The notes under the pieces are model-generated. The model saw nothing but the letters and a program-made list of their open reading frames with translations, was not told where the DNA came from and searched no databases. A stretch of 64,000 nt of DNA from Mycobacterium lacus (lineage in GTDB: Bacteria > Actinomycetota > Actinomycetes > Mycobacteriales > Mycobacteriaceae), in NCBI RefSeq assembly GCF_010731535.1, contig NZ_AP022581.1, forward strand, positions 1,745,952-1,809,951, in the 5' to 3' direction. The translations under genes were made by a program, and so were the position numbers. Below are positions 1-7,912 of the stretch, one piece after another (within the stretch, counting starts at the first letter, position 1; every line of letters starts with the position of its first letter).

Positions 1-91
1 GTGCTTCACCGCGCAGGCGCCGGGCGACCGCGGCGCCCGAGCCCGTCGCGAGCACCAGCTCGACGGCAGCCGAGGCGTCCAACACGATCAT
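1..91 (-). CDS. VapC-type PIN-domain toxin, N-terminal part (cut by window edge)
   Basis: The first 30 codons of a PIN-domain RNase are visible on the minus strand before the window ends. They begin MIVLDASAAVEL, with the conserved first acidic residue (Asp5) of the PIN metal site. The ATG at 91 overlaps the TGA of the upstream antitoxin gene as ATGA, the usual coupled arrangement of vapBC operons. VapC toxins are Mg-dependent RNases that are held inactive by the cognate VapB. The rest of the catalytic residues lie outside the window, so it cannot be said whether the toxin is intact. Confidence 0.8.
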   Translation of the reverse strand, partial: MIVLDASAAVELVLATGSGAAVARRLRGEA

Positions 92-315
92 TCGGATCGG
101 GCTTCGGCGACCAATTCGGCGGCGTTCGTGCCGAGGTCGCGGCGCGGCAGCGACGCGAGGCGGTCGAGGACGTCGTCGAGGGTCGGCTCTCCGGCGATTT
201 CGCCGAGCCGGGCAAGCAGGAAATCGCTGAGGCTCATCCGCTGTGCCGCCGCTCGGGCCTTCAGTTCGTGGACAAGTTCATCGGGCACATTGCGGATCTG
301 AACCATCATTGGCAT
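88..315 (-). CDS. VapB/FitA-type antitoxin
   Basis: A 75-residue protein beginning MPMMVQIRNVPDEL, which is the N-terminal ribbon-helix-helix strand typical of FitA/VapB antitoxins. The C-terminal part, with the TLDDVLDRLAS stretch, would wrap the toxin. The start could also be either Met of the internal MM (codons 3-4). It is the first gene of a two-gene operon with the PIN toxin at 1-91. Nested inverted repeats just upstream fit autoregulation by the VapBC complex. A second antitoxin of the same subfamily, also with a TLDEVLDRVA stretch, is at 48894-49124. Confidence 0.8.
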   Translation of the reverse strand: MPMMVQIRNVPDELVHELKARAAAQRMSLSDFLLARLGEIAGEPTLDDVLDRLASLPRRDLGTNAAELVAEARSE

Positions 316-337
316 GCTATCAGCATAGCAAGCATGC
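312..337. promoter_or_regulatory. Nested inverted repeats upstream of vapB (putative operator)
   Basis: GCATGCT (312-318) is mirrored by AGCATGC (331-337). Inside it GCTAT (316-320) is mirrored by ATAGC (325-329) around CAGC. The repeats overlap the first codon of the antitoxin gene. VapB ribbon-helix-helix dimers bind such palindromes to repress their own operon; that role is inferred here. Confidence 0.5.
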
Positions 338-409
338 TTAGCACATGCGACCGCAGACCTTTGGGTCGCTTTGGAAAGCGTGGCGCCTCGGCAGGGTCAC
401 GCGCATCGA

Positions 410-1102
410 TCATCCGGTGGTGGGGCTCATCGAGCCGATGTAATAGGTTTCGTGCCCGGTCGGGTATCCGCCGCCGTCGGTGGCGATATGAACATGGTCG
501 TAGTGGTTGAGGGTCTCTGAGCCGTAGTCCGCCGTCCAGCTCGGCGCGCCGATGCCGGGATAAATCTTCTGCCGCCAGATCACATGGAGCACTCCCCATC
601 GTTTCGCGTTCGCCAAGGCGTACCCGGCGATTTGGTTGCCGAGCTCGATGCCCTCGGGAGTGTCGTGGTTCGGGATCATCACGTCGATCGCCAACCCGTT
701 GGGGTGCCACTTCAGGGGATCCTGTCGGAACCCGAAGATGCGGGTGATCTGCGGGAACATCACGCTGATGGCGCGGGCCGCCCAGATGGTCTTGACCTGC
801 AATCCCTGTTCGGACGCGACGCCGGCAGGCAACGCGAACAGGAATTGCTGGGCGGCGACAGGCGCGTTTGCCGCCAACAGGTCGGCCTCTGCGGGGCTGG
901 CGGTCTGCGTCACGCCGGCCGGCGCAGGCCCCGGGCTTGTCGGGGTTGCCGCCGGGGTCTCAACGCAGCACGGGCGCTCTGTGCTTTGGGCGTAGAGCAT
1001 GGCGGCGGAGACGGCGAGCGAGGCCGCGAATGCCAACCAGCGGCCCCGGCCGTTGGCGACCACGGCTATGCGCACGAACAGCAGCTTAGTGTCGGGTGGC
1101 AC
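410..1102 (-). CDS. Exported protein with an ARB_07466/peptidase-like C-terminal domain
   Basis: A 230-residue protein with a hydrophobic N-terminal segment (about residues 20-38, WLAFAASLAVSAAMLYA) that should act as a signal sequence or anchor. It is followed by an Ala/Pro/Thr-rich linker to about residue 75. The globular C-terminal half has IDVMIPNH and NHYDHVHIA motifs, whose Asp and His residues resemble the metal-binding pattern of D,D-peptidase-like folds. I recall this domain (ARB_07466-like) from mycobacterial exported proteins such as the Rv0320 type. A cell-wall function is plausible but not shown. It is transcribed away from the DUF167 gene at 1137. Confidence 0.7.
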   Translation of the reverse strand: MPPDTKLLFVRIAVVANGRGRWLAFAASLAVSAAMLYAQSTERPCCVETPAATPTSPGPAPAGVTQTASPAEADLLAANAPVAAQQFLFALPAGVASEQGLQVKTIWAARAISVMFPQITRIFGFRQDPLKWHPNGLAIDVMIPNHDTPEGIELGNQIAGYALANAKRWGVLHVIWRQKIYPGIGAPSWTADYGSETLNHYDHVHIATDGGGYPTGHETYYIGSMSPTTG

Positions 1103-1136
1103 CCGGTTGGCAATCTTCTCCTACCGTGAAAGCGTG

Positions 1137-1373
1137 GTGAGCGGCAGCGACATCGTCAGCGTCAGGGTCAAGCCCGGCAGTCGGAAGGGCCCGATGGTCG
1201 AGGTCGGCGTCGACACCGACCTGACAATCTACGTGCCCGAGCGGGCCGTGGACGGCAAGGCTAACGCCGCGGTGTCCCGCCTCCTCGCCCAGCATCTCGG
1301 TGTACCCCAGGCGCGGGTGAAGTTGGTGGCCGGCGCCAGAGCACGGCTGAAGCGCTTTCGCGTGCTGCGCTGA
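1137..1373 (+). CDS. DUF167 / YggU-family small protein
   Basis: About 78 residues matching the UPF0235/DUF167 family, with VRVKPGSRKGP near the N-terminus, then VDGKANAAV and a basic end, RLKRFRVLR. The family is a conserved alpha/beta fold of unknown function found in most bacteria. Two adjacent GTG codons (1134 and 1137) are the likely starts because the family begins just before the VRVKPG strand. The longer in-frame extension back to 999 reads through the neighbouring gene and was not used. It stands alone, convergent with the reductase gene at 1384-2460. Confidence 0.8.
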   Translation: MSGSDIVSVRVKPGSRKGPMVEVGVDTDLTIYVPERAVDGKANAAVSRLLAQHLGVPQARVKLVAGARARLKRFRVLR

Positions 1374-1383
1374 GCGCGCCCGC

Positions 1384-2460
1384 TCAGGCGTCGATCACCA
1401 CGCGTCCGCTCTTCGCGCGCGAGACGCAGACCAGCATTTCGTCGTCGCCCTCCGCGGTGCGCCCGCGACGATCGACCTCCCCGGCCAGCACCTTGAGCTT
1501 GCAGGTCCCGCAGAACCCTTGCTGGCACGAATACGCGGTCGTCGGATCGTGGTCGAGCATCACGTGAAGTGCCGACCTGTTCGCCGGCACGCTGAGCACC
1601 CGCCGCGAACGCGCGAGTTCCAGCTCGAAGGAGACACCATCGATGACCGGCGGCGGGCTGAACCGTTCGTAGTGCAGTGGCGCATTGGCGTGTTTGTCGC
1701 GCGCAGTGCGCACCGACTCGAGCATGGCGGGCGGGCCGCACACGTACACGGCGATCGTCGGCCCGGCGTCGGCAAGCAGGTCCGCCGCGGTGGGCATTCG
1801 ACCCCGCTCGTCGTCGGCCCACACGGTGACCCGATCCGGTGCCACCGCCACCACCTCGTCGAGCAGGGGCATGTACTGGCGGCTGCGCCCGGCATAGACT
1901 GCGCGCCAATCGATTCCGTGCTGATGAGCCAGCTGAATCATGGGCAGGATGGGCGTCACCCCGATGCCGCCGATCACGAACAACACCTCGTGCTCGTCGG
2001 TGACGAGGTGGAACGCGTTGCGGGGGCCTTCGAAAACCACAGTGACGCCCACCTCGAAGGTGTCATGCATTTCTATCGAGCCGCCACCGCCGTCGGCGAT
2101 CCGGCGTACCGCGATGCGGTAGTCGGTGCGCCGCCCGGGTGCACCGCACAACGAGTACTGCCGACGGCGGCCCGAGGGCAGCCGAACATCGATGTGCGCG
2201 CCGGGTGTCCAGGACGGCAACAACCCGCCTTGCGCGTCGGCCAACGTCAAAGCGACCACGTCGGGTGCGAGCAGTTCGCGTTTGGTGACCACCGCGATGT
2301 TGGTCCGCCGCACCGGCGCTATCCGAGACGGTGTCCACCGCGACGCCGACGCGAAGCCGCCGAAGAGAACACCGACGCCCCACAACGCTGTGTAAACCCG
2401 GTCACGCTTGCGGCGACCGTACAGGTCGGCGGGTCGACTGCTCCAGATAGTCTGCGACAC
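1384..2460 (-). CDS. Ferredoxin-type oxidoreductase (FMN/FAD-NAD domain plus C-terminal 2Fe-2S), electron donor
   Basis: A phthalate-dioxygenase-reductase-like protein of about 358 residues. In order it shows a flavin-binding barrel (RRQYSLCG), an NAD-binding domain (VIGGIGVTPIL, VYVCGPPAML) and a plant-type 2Fe-2S ferredoxin at the C-terminus with cysteines in SCQQGFCGTCKLKV and a later LVCVS. Such proteins pass electrons from NAD(P)H to a non-haem iron oxygenase. The GTG at 2460 is chosen because it follows GGAGG and lies 10 bp after the previous stop; a longer reading to 2520 would overlap the hydrolase gene. It is the last gene of the operon 8923-1384, so the putative di-iron protein at 3426-4334 is its natural partner (inference). 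Confidence 0.85.
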   Translation of the reverse strand: MSQTIWSSRPADLYGRRKRDRVYTALWGVGVLFGGFASASRWTPSRIAPVRRTNIAVVTKRELLAPDVVALTLADAQGGLLPSWTPGAHIDVRLPSGRRRQYSLCGAPGRRTDYRIAVRRIADGGGGSIEMHDTFEVGVTVVFEGPRNAFHLVTDEHEVLFVIGGIGVTPILPMIQLAHQHGIDWRAVYAGRSRQYMPLLDEVVAVAPDRVTVWADDERGRMPTAADLLADAGPTIAVYVCGPPAMLESVRTARDKHANAPLHYERFSPPPVIDGVSFELELARSRRVLSVPANRSALHVMLDHDPTTAYSCQQGFCGTCKLKVLAGEVDRRGRTAEGDDEMLVCVSRAKSGRVVIDA

Positions 2461-2470
2461 AGTAGATTTC

Positions 2471-3406
2471 CTACCTCCGGGGGCCGGCGGCGATGACGGA
2501 CTCGGCCGCGGGAGCCGCACCCTCGAGGACCAGGTCGACCCACTCGCCGGTGAGCCGGGCCACGACGGCGGGACGCGAGCTCACCACCCAGTGCCCGCCT
2601 TCGATGGGAATGACCCTGCCGCGGGCGGGAATTGACCCGGTGAATCGCTGTAGGGCAGGCGACACGAAATAGTCCTTGCGCGCTACCAGTACCTGCACCG
2701 GGACTGCTGTCTGCGGCAGCTGCGCCGGCGGCGCCAGAATCGGCGCGGGCATGTTGGCTCGGTACAGGTTGAGCCCGTTGAGGTAGTCATCGATCGACCG
2801 GTACGCCGCACGGTGCTGGCTGTGGGTGCTCGGCCGGCCGATACGTTCCACCGCCTCAAAGACTTTCACCGTTGCCCGGGACCGGATCGCCACCTCGGGC
2901 GCACCGGGGCACAAAAAGAACCAGATGTAGCTGGAGGCCAGGATCTGTTTGGCCACGTCGGCCACCGCGCGAGGTGTGCGCGGTGACCGCAGAAACCGGC
3001 CCGCATAGTTCAGGTGCGGACCGGAGATCGAGGTGAACGACGCGATCTTGGCGCTCGCCGAGTCGTGGGTGACCGCCGCCCAGCATTGGATCGATCCCCA
3101 GTCGTGGCCCAACAGGTGGACCCCGTCCAATCCCAGGCCGTCGATCACCGCGCTGATGTCCGAAATCAGTTGGGGGAGTGCGTATCCCGAGCATTTGGCT
3201 GGGCGCGCTGATTCGCCGGCACCGCGCACGTCGTAGGCCACGAAGTTGTATCGGTCAACGAGACGCTCGGCGACCCCGTCCCACACGTGGTGGTTATCCG
3301 GATAGCCGTGGACGGCCATTATGGTCGGGCGCTGCGCGTCGATCTCGGTGTAGGCGTGCACCGCCAGGGGTACGCCGTCCGATGCGGTCACGGTGGTGTT
3401 GGGCAT
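2471..3406 (-). CDS. Alpha/beta-hydrolase (epoxide-hydrolase-like)
   Basis: A 311-residue alpha/beta-hydrolase. The oxyanion motif HGYPDN is followed by the nucleophile elbow GHDWGS, with Asp as the nucleophile as in epoxide hydrolases and haloalkane dehalogenases. The catalytic His is probably in GGHWVV near the C-terminus. The ATG at 3406 has a GAGGAG Shine-Dalgarno; the longer open frame to 3529 runs into the upstream gene. It starts 19 bp after the di-iron-like protein gene and ends 10 bp before the reductase gene, so it is co-transcribed with them. An epoxide or ester made in the same pathway is a reasonable substrate guess, not a demonstrated one. Confidence 0.85.
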   Translation of the reverse strand: MPNTTVTASDGVPLAVHAYTEIDAQRPTIMAVHGYPDNHHVWDGVAERLVDRYNFVAYDVRGAGESARPAKCSGYALPQLISDISAVIDGLGLDGVHLLGHDWGSIQCWAAVTHDSASAKIASFTSISGPHLNYAGRFLRSPRTPRAVADVAKQILASSYIWFFLCPGAPEVAIRSRATVKVFEAVERIGRPSTHSQHRAAYRSIDDYLNGLNLYRANMPAPILAPPAQLPQTAVPVQVLVARKDYFVSPALQRFTGSIPARGRVIPIEGGHWVVSSRPAVVARLTGEWVDLVLEGAAPAAESVIAAGPRR

Positions 3407-3425
3407 GGACGCCGCTCCTCGATGC

Positions 3426-4334
3426 TCAGTGAGACGCCCGGGCGGCAGGCGATCTGGCCAGGTAGTCGACGGCGCGTCCCACCCCGCCCAGCCGGGACGG
3501 ATGAAAACTCGGCGTGTAGTACGCGCCAATGACCCGCAGGAATTCGAACGGCCCGGGCACCAAACCCCGGCGCGCCGCGTCGAAGTAGTTCCGCCAGCGC
3601 GGTTTGGTTCCCGGCGGCAAGTGTGGGTCCACCGAGTACATGAATCGCACGCCGCGGATGAACAACCACAGTAACGACGGCGTCACCAGCAGCTGGGTGC
3701 GCACCTGCCGCCAGTATCCGGCGCGCAGATGCTTCATGGTGTCGAACGCAACCGCCTTGTGCTCGACTTCCTCAGCACCGTGCCAGCGCAGCAGGTCCAA
3801 CATCACCGGGTCGGTGCCGAGGGTGTCGTGTTGCGGGGTGTCGAGAATCCACTCGCCCAGGATGGCGGTGTAATGCTCGAGGGCCGCCACCATCGACACC
3901 CGCTCGAGCAACCAGCGCTGCCGTCGTCGCCGGCTCCAACGGGGCCGGTCACCGATGAGCTTGCCAAACAGCCAGGCCATCTGGTTGGTAAACGGTGTCA
4001 CGTCAATGCCCTTGGCCGCAAAGTGGTCGAGCACACCCGAGTGGGCTTGGGAGTGCATGGCCTCCTGGCTGATGAATCCCTGCACGTCCAGCCTCAGTTG
4101 GTCGTCCCTGATCAGCGGCAACGCGTTCTTGAACACATCGACGATGAACTCCTCGCCCGCTGGCAGCAGCAGGTGCAGGACGTTGCAGAAATGGGTGGCG
4201 AAGGGCTCGTTGGGCACGTAATAGAACGGCAGCTTCGCCCAGTCGAACTCGACGTCACGCGCCTGCAGGACGATTCGCTCGTGATCGAGCGAGGCGTCAT
4301 GCGGACCCGCTGCCCGGTCGTCGACAGTGAACAT
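3426..4334 (-). CDS. PF10118-type 'metal-dependent hydrolase'; putative ferritin-like di-iron protein
   Basis: A 302-residue protein I recognise as the family usually annotated 'metal-dependent hydrolase' (PF10118). The residues visible are E61/E62, E91-x-x-H94, E153 and E188/E189-x-x-H192, spaced across predicted helices. That is the E / ExxH / E / ExxH pattern of ferritin-like di-iron carboxylate enzymes. The ATG at 4334 follows GGGGGAGG. It lies 23 bp after the acyl-AMP-ligase/reductase gene and 19 bp before the alpha/beta-hydrolase, with a ferredoxin reductase two genes on. Oxidation of an acyl or aldehyde intermediate would fit this context (inference). The family name may be misleading. 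Confidence 0.75.
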   Translation of the reverse strand: MFTVDDRAAGPHDASLDHERIVLQARDVEFDWAKLPFYYVPNEPFATHFCNVLHLLLPAGEEFIVDVFKNALPLIRDDQLRLDVQGFISQEAMHSQAHSGVLDHFAAKGIDVTPFTNQMAWLFGKLIGDRPRWSRRRRQRWLLERVSMVAALEHYTAILGEWILDTPQHDTLGTDPVMLDLLRWHGAEEVEHKAVAFDTMKHLRAGYWRQVRTQLLVTPSLLWLFIRGVRFMYSVDPHLPPGTKPRWRNYFDAARRGLVPGPFEFLRVIGAYYTPSFHPSRLGGVGRAVDYLARSPAARASH

Positions 4335-4357
4335 GGTGAACCTCCCCCGCGGAGTGG

Positions 4358-6610
4358 CTATGCAATGGATTGCGTGTCCTCGGTCTCGTCGGTGATCAGA
4401 CGCGCGTCCCGCAGAAACCGCACGAGGTCGTCGACCGTATCGGTCAGAGACGGCTCGCGCAGGCGGACCCCGGCCAGCGCGCGCGCCCGCCGGTACTGGG
4501 TGTTGTCGTAGCGCTTGTCCCGCATCGCCGCGATCTTGTCGGACGAGCGGGTGAGGAAATCGACCAGCGGATAAAGCGGGTCGCGGGGCGCACACCGGAC
4601 GTTCAACTGCTCGGCGAAGGACGGGATGTCGTAGTAGGTGAAGCGGTAGCCGTAGCGTTCGGACAACAGCCGCGTGATGTTCATCAGGTTGTAGTAGCCA
4701 TCCGCGGTCATATTGAACACATGACCGCAGACGGTCTCGGCCGGAAGGCCCATCAGCGCGACGATGTGATCCGCGATCAGGTCCGCCGGCAGCAGGCTGA
4801 TTTGGTTGAGCGCGCTGACGGCCACGCCGTGCTCGATCATGAACGCCGTGAGGCGCACCAAAATGTCGTCCTGGCTGCCAAAGCCCGCACTGGTGGGGGA
4901 GATGAGCGAGGGCCGGTAGATGCGCACGTCGAGTCCCTGCCGCTGCGCAGCTAGCGCCAGTTGCTCGGCGACCCATTTGGTTTGCGAGTAGCCGAAGTCT
5001 AGGCCGCTCATCTCGGCGTTCGCGTAGGACTCCCCGACGACCGGCTTGGTGCTCCAGCCGTAGATGAAGGTGCTGGAGACCAGGTGGAAGGTCTTCCGGT
5101 GCGCGGTCATGGCCAGCCGCAACAGCTCCCACGTGCCGGCCACGTTGGCGGGCCGCAGCGCGTCGTAGGTCCGGACGTAGTTGACGAGGGCCCCATTGTG
5201 GACGATGGTATCGATGCCCTCGGCCAGTCGCTGGAACTCAGCCTCACCGACGCCCAGCCGAGGTTCGGCCAGGTCCCCGCAGAGTATCCGCACTCGCGCC
5301 CTGACCTCGGCCTCCAGCGCAGGGGACCATAGCCGAGCGCGGCGCAGCGAGGCGACGATGCGGTCCAGGCCGTGTGCCGCATCCGTGGCGCGGACCAGCG
5401 CGTGGAGGGTGTACGACGTTTGGCCGAGCAAGCTGGCGAGCAGGAACGGTCCCAGGAATCCGGTGGCGCCGGTCAACAGGATGTCGCTGGGCGCGCCCGT
5501 TCGCGCTGGTGGCAATGCCGGCAGGGGCAGCTGTGCGTCGGCGCGCATCTGCGTGGCCTCGTACTCGTCGTAGTCGGCGGAAATCTGGTCGAGCGCCTGC
5601 CTCAGGGCGTGCAGCGGCTGCCCGCACTCCCCGGACCCGCTGCCGAATTGCCGCATCAGCCGGAAGAACTCGGCGACCGTCAGCCGCTGCAGCAGGCGCG
5701 CGTTGACCTCCTCGGCCACCGCCCCCGCGCCGTGCTCAGCCAGCAACGCCTGCAGGTCGGCGCGGAGCTCGGCCAGGGCCAGCGAGTCGATCCCGAGATC
5801 CGCGAAGGAGCAGTCCTCCTGACCGGTCAGGTCGTAGCTCTCGATGAGGTGGTGGAAGCGTTCCAGCGGACCCGCGGCGGCGTCCGGCGCTTCGGGGATC
5901 TGGTGGGTGTAACTCGCCACCACGGGCAGTTTGCCGTCCAGCCAGAGCTTGCGGGTCTGCGCGCGCCTGATCTTTCCCGACGTGGTCTTGGGAATGCTGT
6001 GCGCCGGTACGAACAGGATGGTGTTCGGGTCGATGTGGCAATGCCTGCGGATCGCCCGCGCCAGCGCGTGCGCGTCCGGGAGGGCCTGTCCGTCTCGCAC
6101 CTCGGCGACCACGACCGGCACCTCCCCCTCATCGCGCTCGACCGAGAACGCGGCGACGCAGCCGTCGCGGACATGCGCGTCCTGCCCCACGATGGCCTCG
6201 ATGTCCGAGGGGTAACAGTTGACGCCGCGGACGATGATCAGGTCTTTGGTGCGGCCGCAGACGAACAGTTCGCCCTCGTACAGGAACCCGAGATCCCCGG
6301 TTCGCAAATAGGTGTGGTGGTCATCGCCTGCGATGCGGGCTCCGAAGACCTCCGCGGTGACGTCGGGGCGGTGCCAGTAGCCACCTCCCTTGGACGGTCC
6401 GTCCAGCCAAATCTCGCCGATCCGGCCTTCGCCCAAGGCCTGCCGCGACCCGGGATCGACGATGCGGACCACGTTCCCGGCGGCGGGCTTGCCGCAACTC
6501 ACCACTGGGGCCTGGTTGTTGTTCTCGGGCAGGGCCTTTTCGACTCGCGCGAGATTCTGCTGCAGCGCCCGCTTATTCAGCGCCAGGGTCTGACGCCCCC
6601 GGACGGACAC
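4358..6610 (-). pseudogene. C-terminal part of split fatty-acyl-AMP ligase / ACP / thioester reductase
   Basis: This is the 3' part of a gene broken by the insertion at 6611-7902. It contains the C-terminal lid of the adenylation domain (YLRTGDLGF, GRTKDLIIVRG, KTTSGKIRR), an acyl-carrier domain with the phosphopantetheine serine in LGIDSLAL, and a thioester-reductase domain with a nucleotide-binding start (LLTGATGFLGP) and the SDR pair YSQTK. Such proteins activate a fatty acid with ATP, load it on the carrier and release it reductively as an aldehyde or alcohol. Joining this part to 7903-8923 with one copy of the 10-bp duplication gives an uninterrupted 1088-codon frame. An open frame extends from here into the IS to 6886 and could allow a truncated product. 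Confidence 0.85.
6601..6610. repeat. Target-site duplication, left copy (10 bp)
   Basis: GGACGGACAC is present here and again at 7903-7912, directly flanking the insertion element. In both flanks the duplicated bases are read in the same codon frame of the interrupted gene. Confidence 0.92.
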
Positions 6611-7902
6611 CAGGGCGCCGGAAAGGTTGATGCGTAGAGCTGTGACCTCGGCCGTTATCAGTGTGTGACCGGCGTGTCGGATGTGGCGGGTGTGGCCAAC
6701 GGGCTTGGATGCAGGTTGCGAAGCCAACCATCCGAACCCGAGGTCACACCCACGTGCCATCTTCTCCGACGCCGCCTGCCGATGCGAACCCGACGCGCCA
6801 CGAACGCCTGTTGCAAGCCCTGCAGACAGTGCCCGACCCACGCGACCGGCGCGGGGTGCGCTACTCGTTGGCCGGGGTGCTCGCACTGGCGGTCACAGCT
6901 ACCTTGGCCGGGTGCCGGTCGTTCGCGGCGATCGGCCAATGGGCCGCAGAGGCGGCAAGTGGCACACTGGCTTCGTTCGGAGTCACCAGCGGCAGCGCCC
7001 CGGACGAATCGACGTTGCGCAAATTGTTCGCCCGCCTCGATGCCGACGCCCTCGACCAAGCATTGGGCGTGTGGATGTGGACGCGAACCTTCACCGTCGA
7101 GCAGCGTCGCGTGATCGCCATCGACGGCAAGACGATCCGAGGCGCGCGCACCCGCGCTGGTGGCAAGGCCCACACCTGATCGCCGCATTCGACCACGGTG
7201 CCGGAGTCGTGCTAGGACAGGTGGCCGTCGACGCAAAGAGCAACGAAATACCGCTGCGCGAACACTGTTGAGGCATCTCGATCTCGACGATGCAGTGGTG
7301 ACCCTCGATGCGATGCACACCCAAACCGATACCGCCACACTCATCACCGGCGCAGGCGGCGACTACGTGTTCACAGTGAAGGCGAATATGCCGACCCTGC
7401 ACCACAAGCTCAAGACACTGCCCTGGAAGGACATGCCCGCCCACACGACCCGGGCCGCTGAGCGTGGCCGACACATCACCCGTTCGATCAAGGTCGCCGA
7501 CGTTCCCGACTGGATCGACTTTCCCGGTGCAACCCAAGTCGCCCAGCTGCGCCGCACCGTCACCGTTGACGGAAGCAAAACCGTCGAGGTCGTGTACCTG
7601 ATCACCTCAGCAAACCACACGGCCGCACCGCCCCAGCGGCTCGCCACCTGGGTCCAAGGGCACTGGAGCATAGAAAATCGCCTCCACTGGGTCCGAGACG
7701 TCACCTTCGCCGAGGACTCCTCGCAGGTACGCACCGGCCAAGCACCACGGGTGATGGCCACCTGCCGCAACCTCGCCATCGGCATCCTGCGAATCACCGG
7801 CTGGGACAACATCGCCGCCGGCCTACGCCACCACGCCACACACCCAGACCATGCCCTCAAACTGGTCCTGACCTCATGAGACGCGACTTTTCCGGCACCC
7901 TG
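6611..7902 (+). mobile_element. ISAs1-family-like insertion sequence, 1292 bp
   Basis: The element is bounded by 10-bp direct repeats. Its terminal inverted repeats start CAGGGCGCCGGAAAGGTTG at the left and CAGGGTGCCGGAAAAGTCG at the right (reverse complement), with 16 of 19 positions matching. Length, CAGGG termini, 10-bp duplication and transposase type all fit the ISAs1 family as I know it. It is inserted in the acyl-AMP-ligase gene in opposite orientation. The near-perfect duplication and intact ends suggest a recent insertion, while the transposase carries two frameshifts. Confidence 0.88.
6709..7879 (+). pseudogene. ISAs1-like transposase, two apparent frameshifts
   Basis: The N-terminal part has HERLLQALQTVPDPRD and RRGVRYSLAGVLAL, followed by the DDE-related IAIDGKTIRGAR motif in the first frame. 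Near 7175 the reading shifts to a second frame (HLIAAFDHGAGVV). Near 7255 it shifts to a third (VVTLDAMHTQ, then GHWSIENRLHWVRDV to the end). Together the segments give about 390 codons, the usual length of the family. The start may be the ATG at 6709 or the GTG at 6754. Two shifts predict an inactive protein unless they are sequencing errors, in which case the element could still move. Confidence 0.8.
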
Positions 7903-7912
7903 GGACGGACAC
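7903..7912. repeat. Target-site duplication, right copy (10 bp)
   Basis: Second copy of GGACGGACAC, immediately after the right inverted repeat of the insertion element; the partner is at 6601-6610. Confidence 0.92.

Noticed and set aside
5372..6637. Plus-strand open frame of 421 codons opposite the acyl-AMP ligase/reductase gene
   Set aside because: Antisense to clear adenylation, ACP and reductase motifs and crosses the IS boundary.
7160..7271. Programmed ribosomal frameshifting in the ISAs1-like transposase
   Set aside because: ISAs1 elements normally have a single frame, and no slippery heptamer is seen at either shift; decay or sequencing error is simpler.
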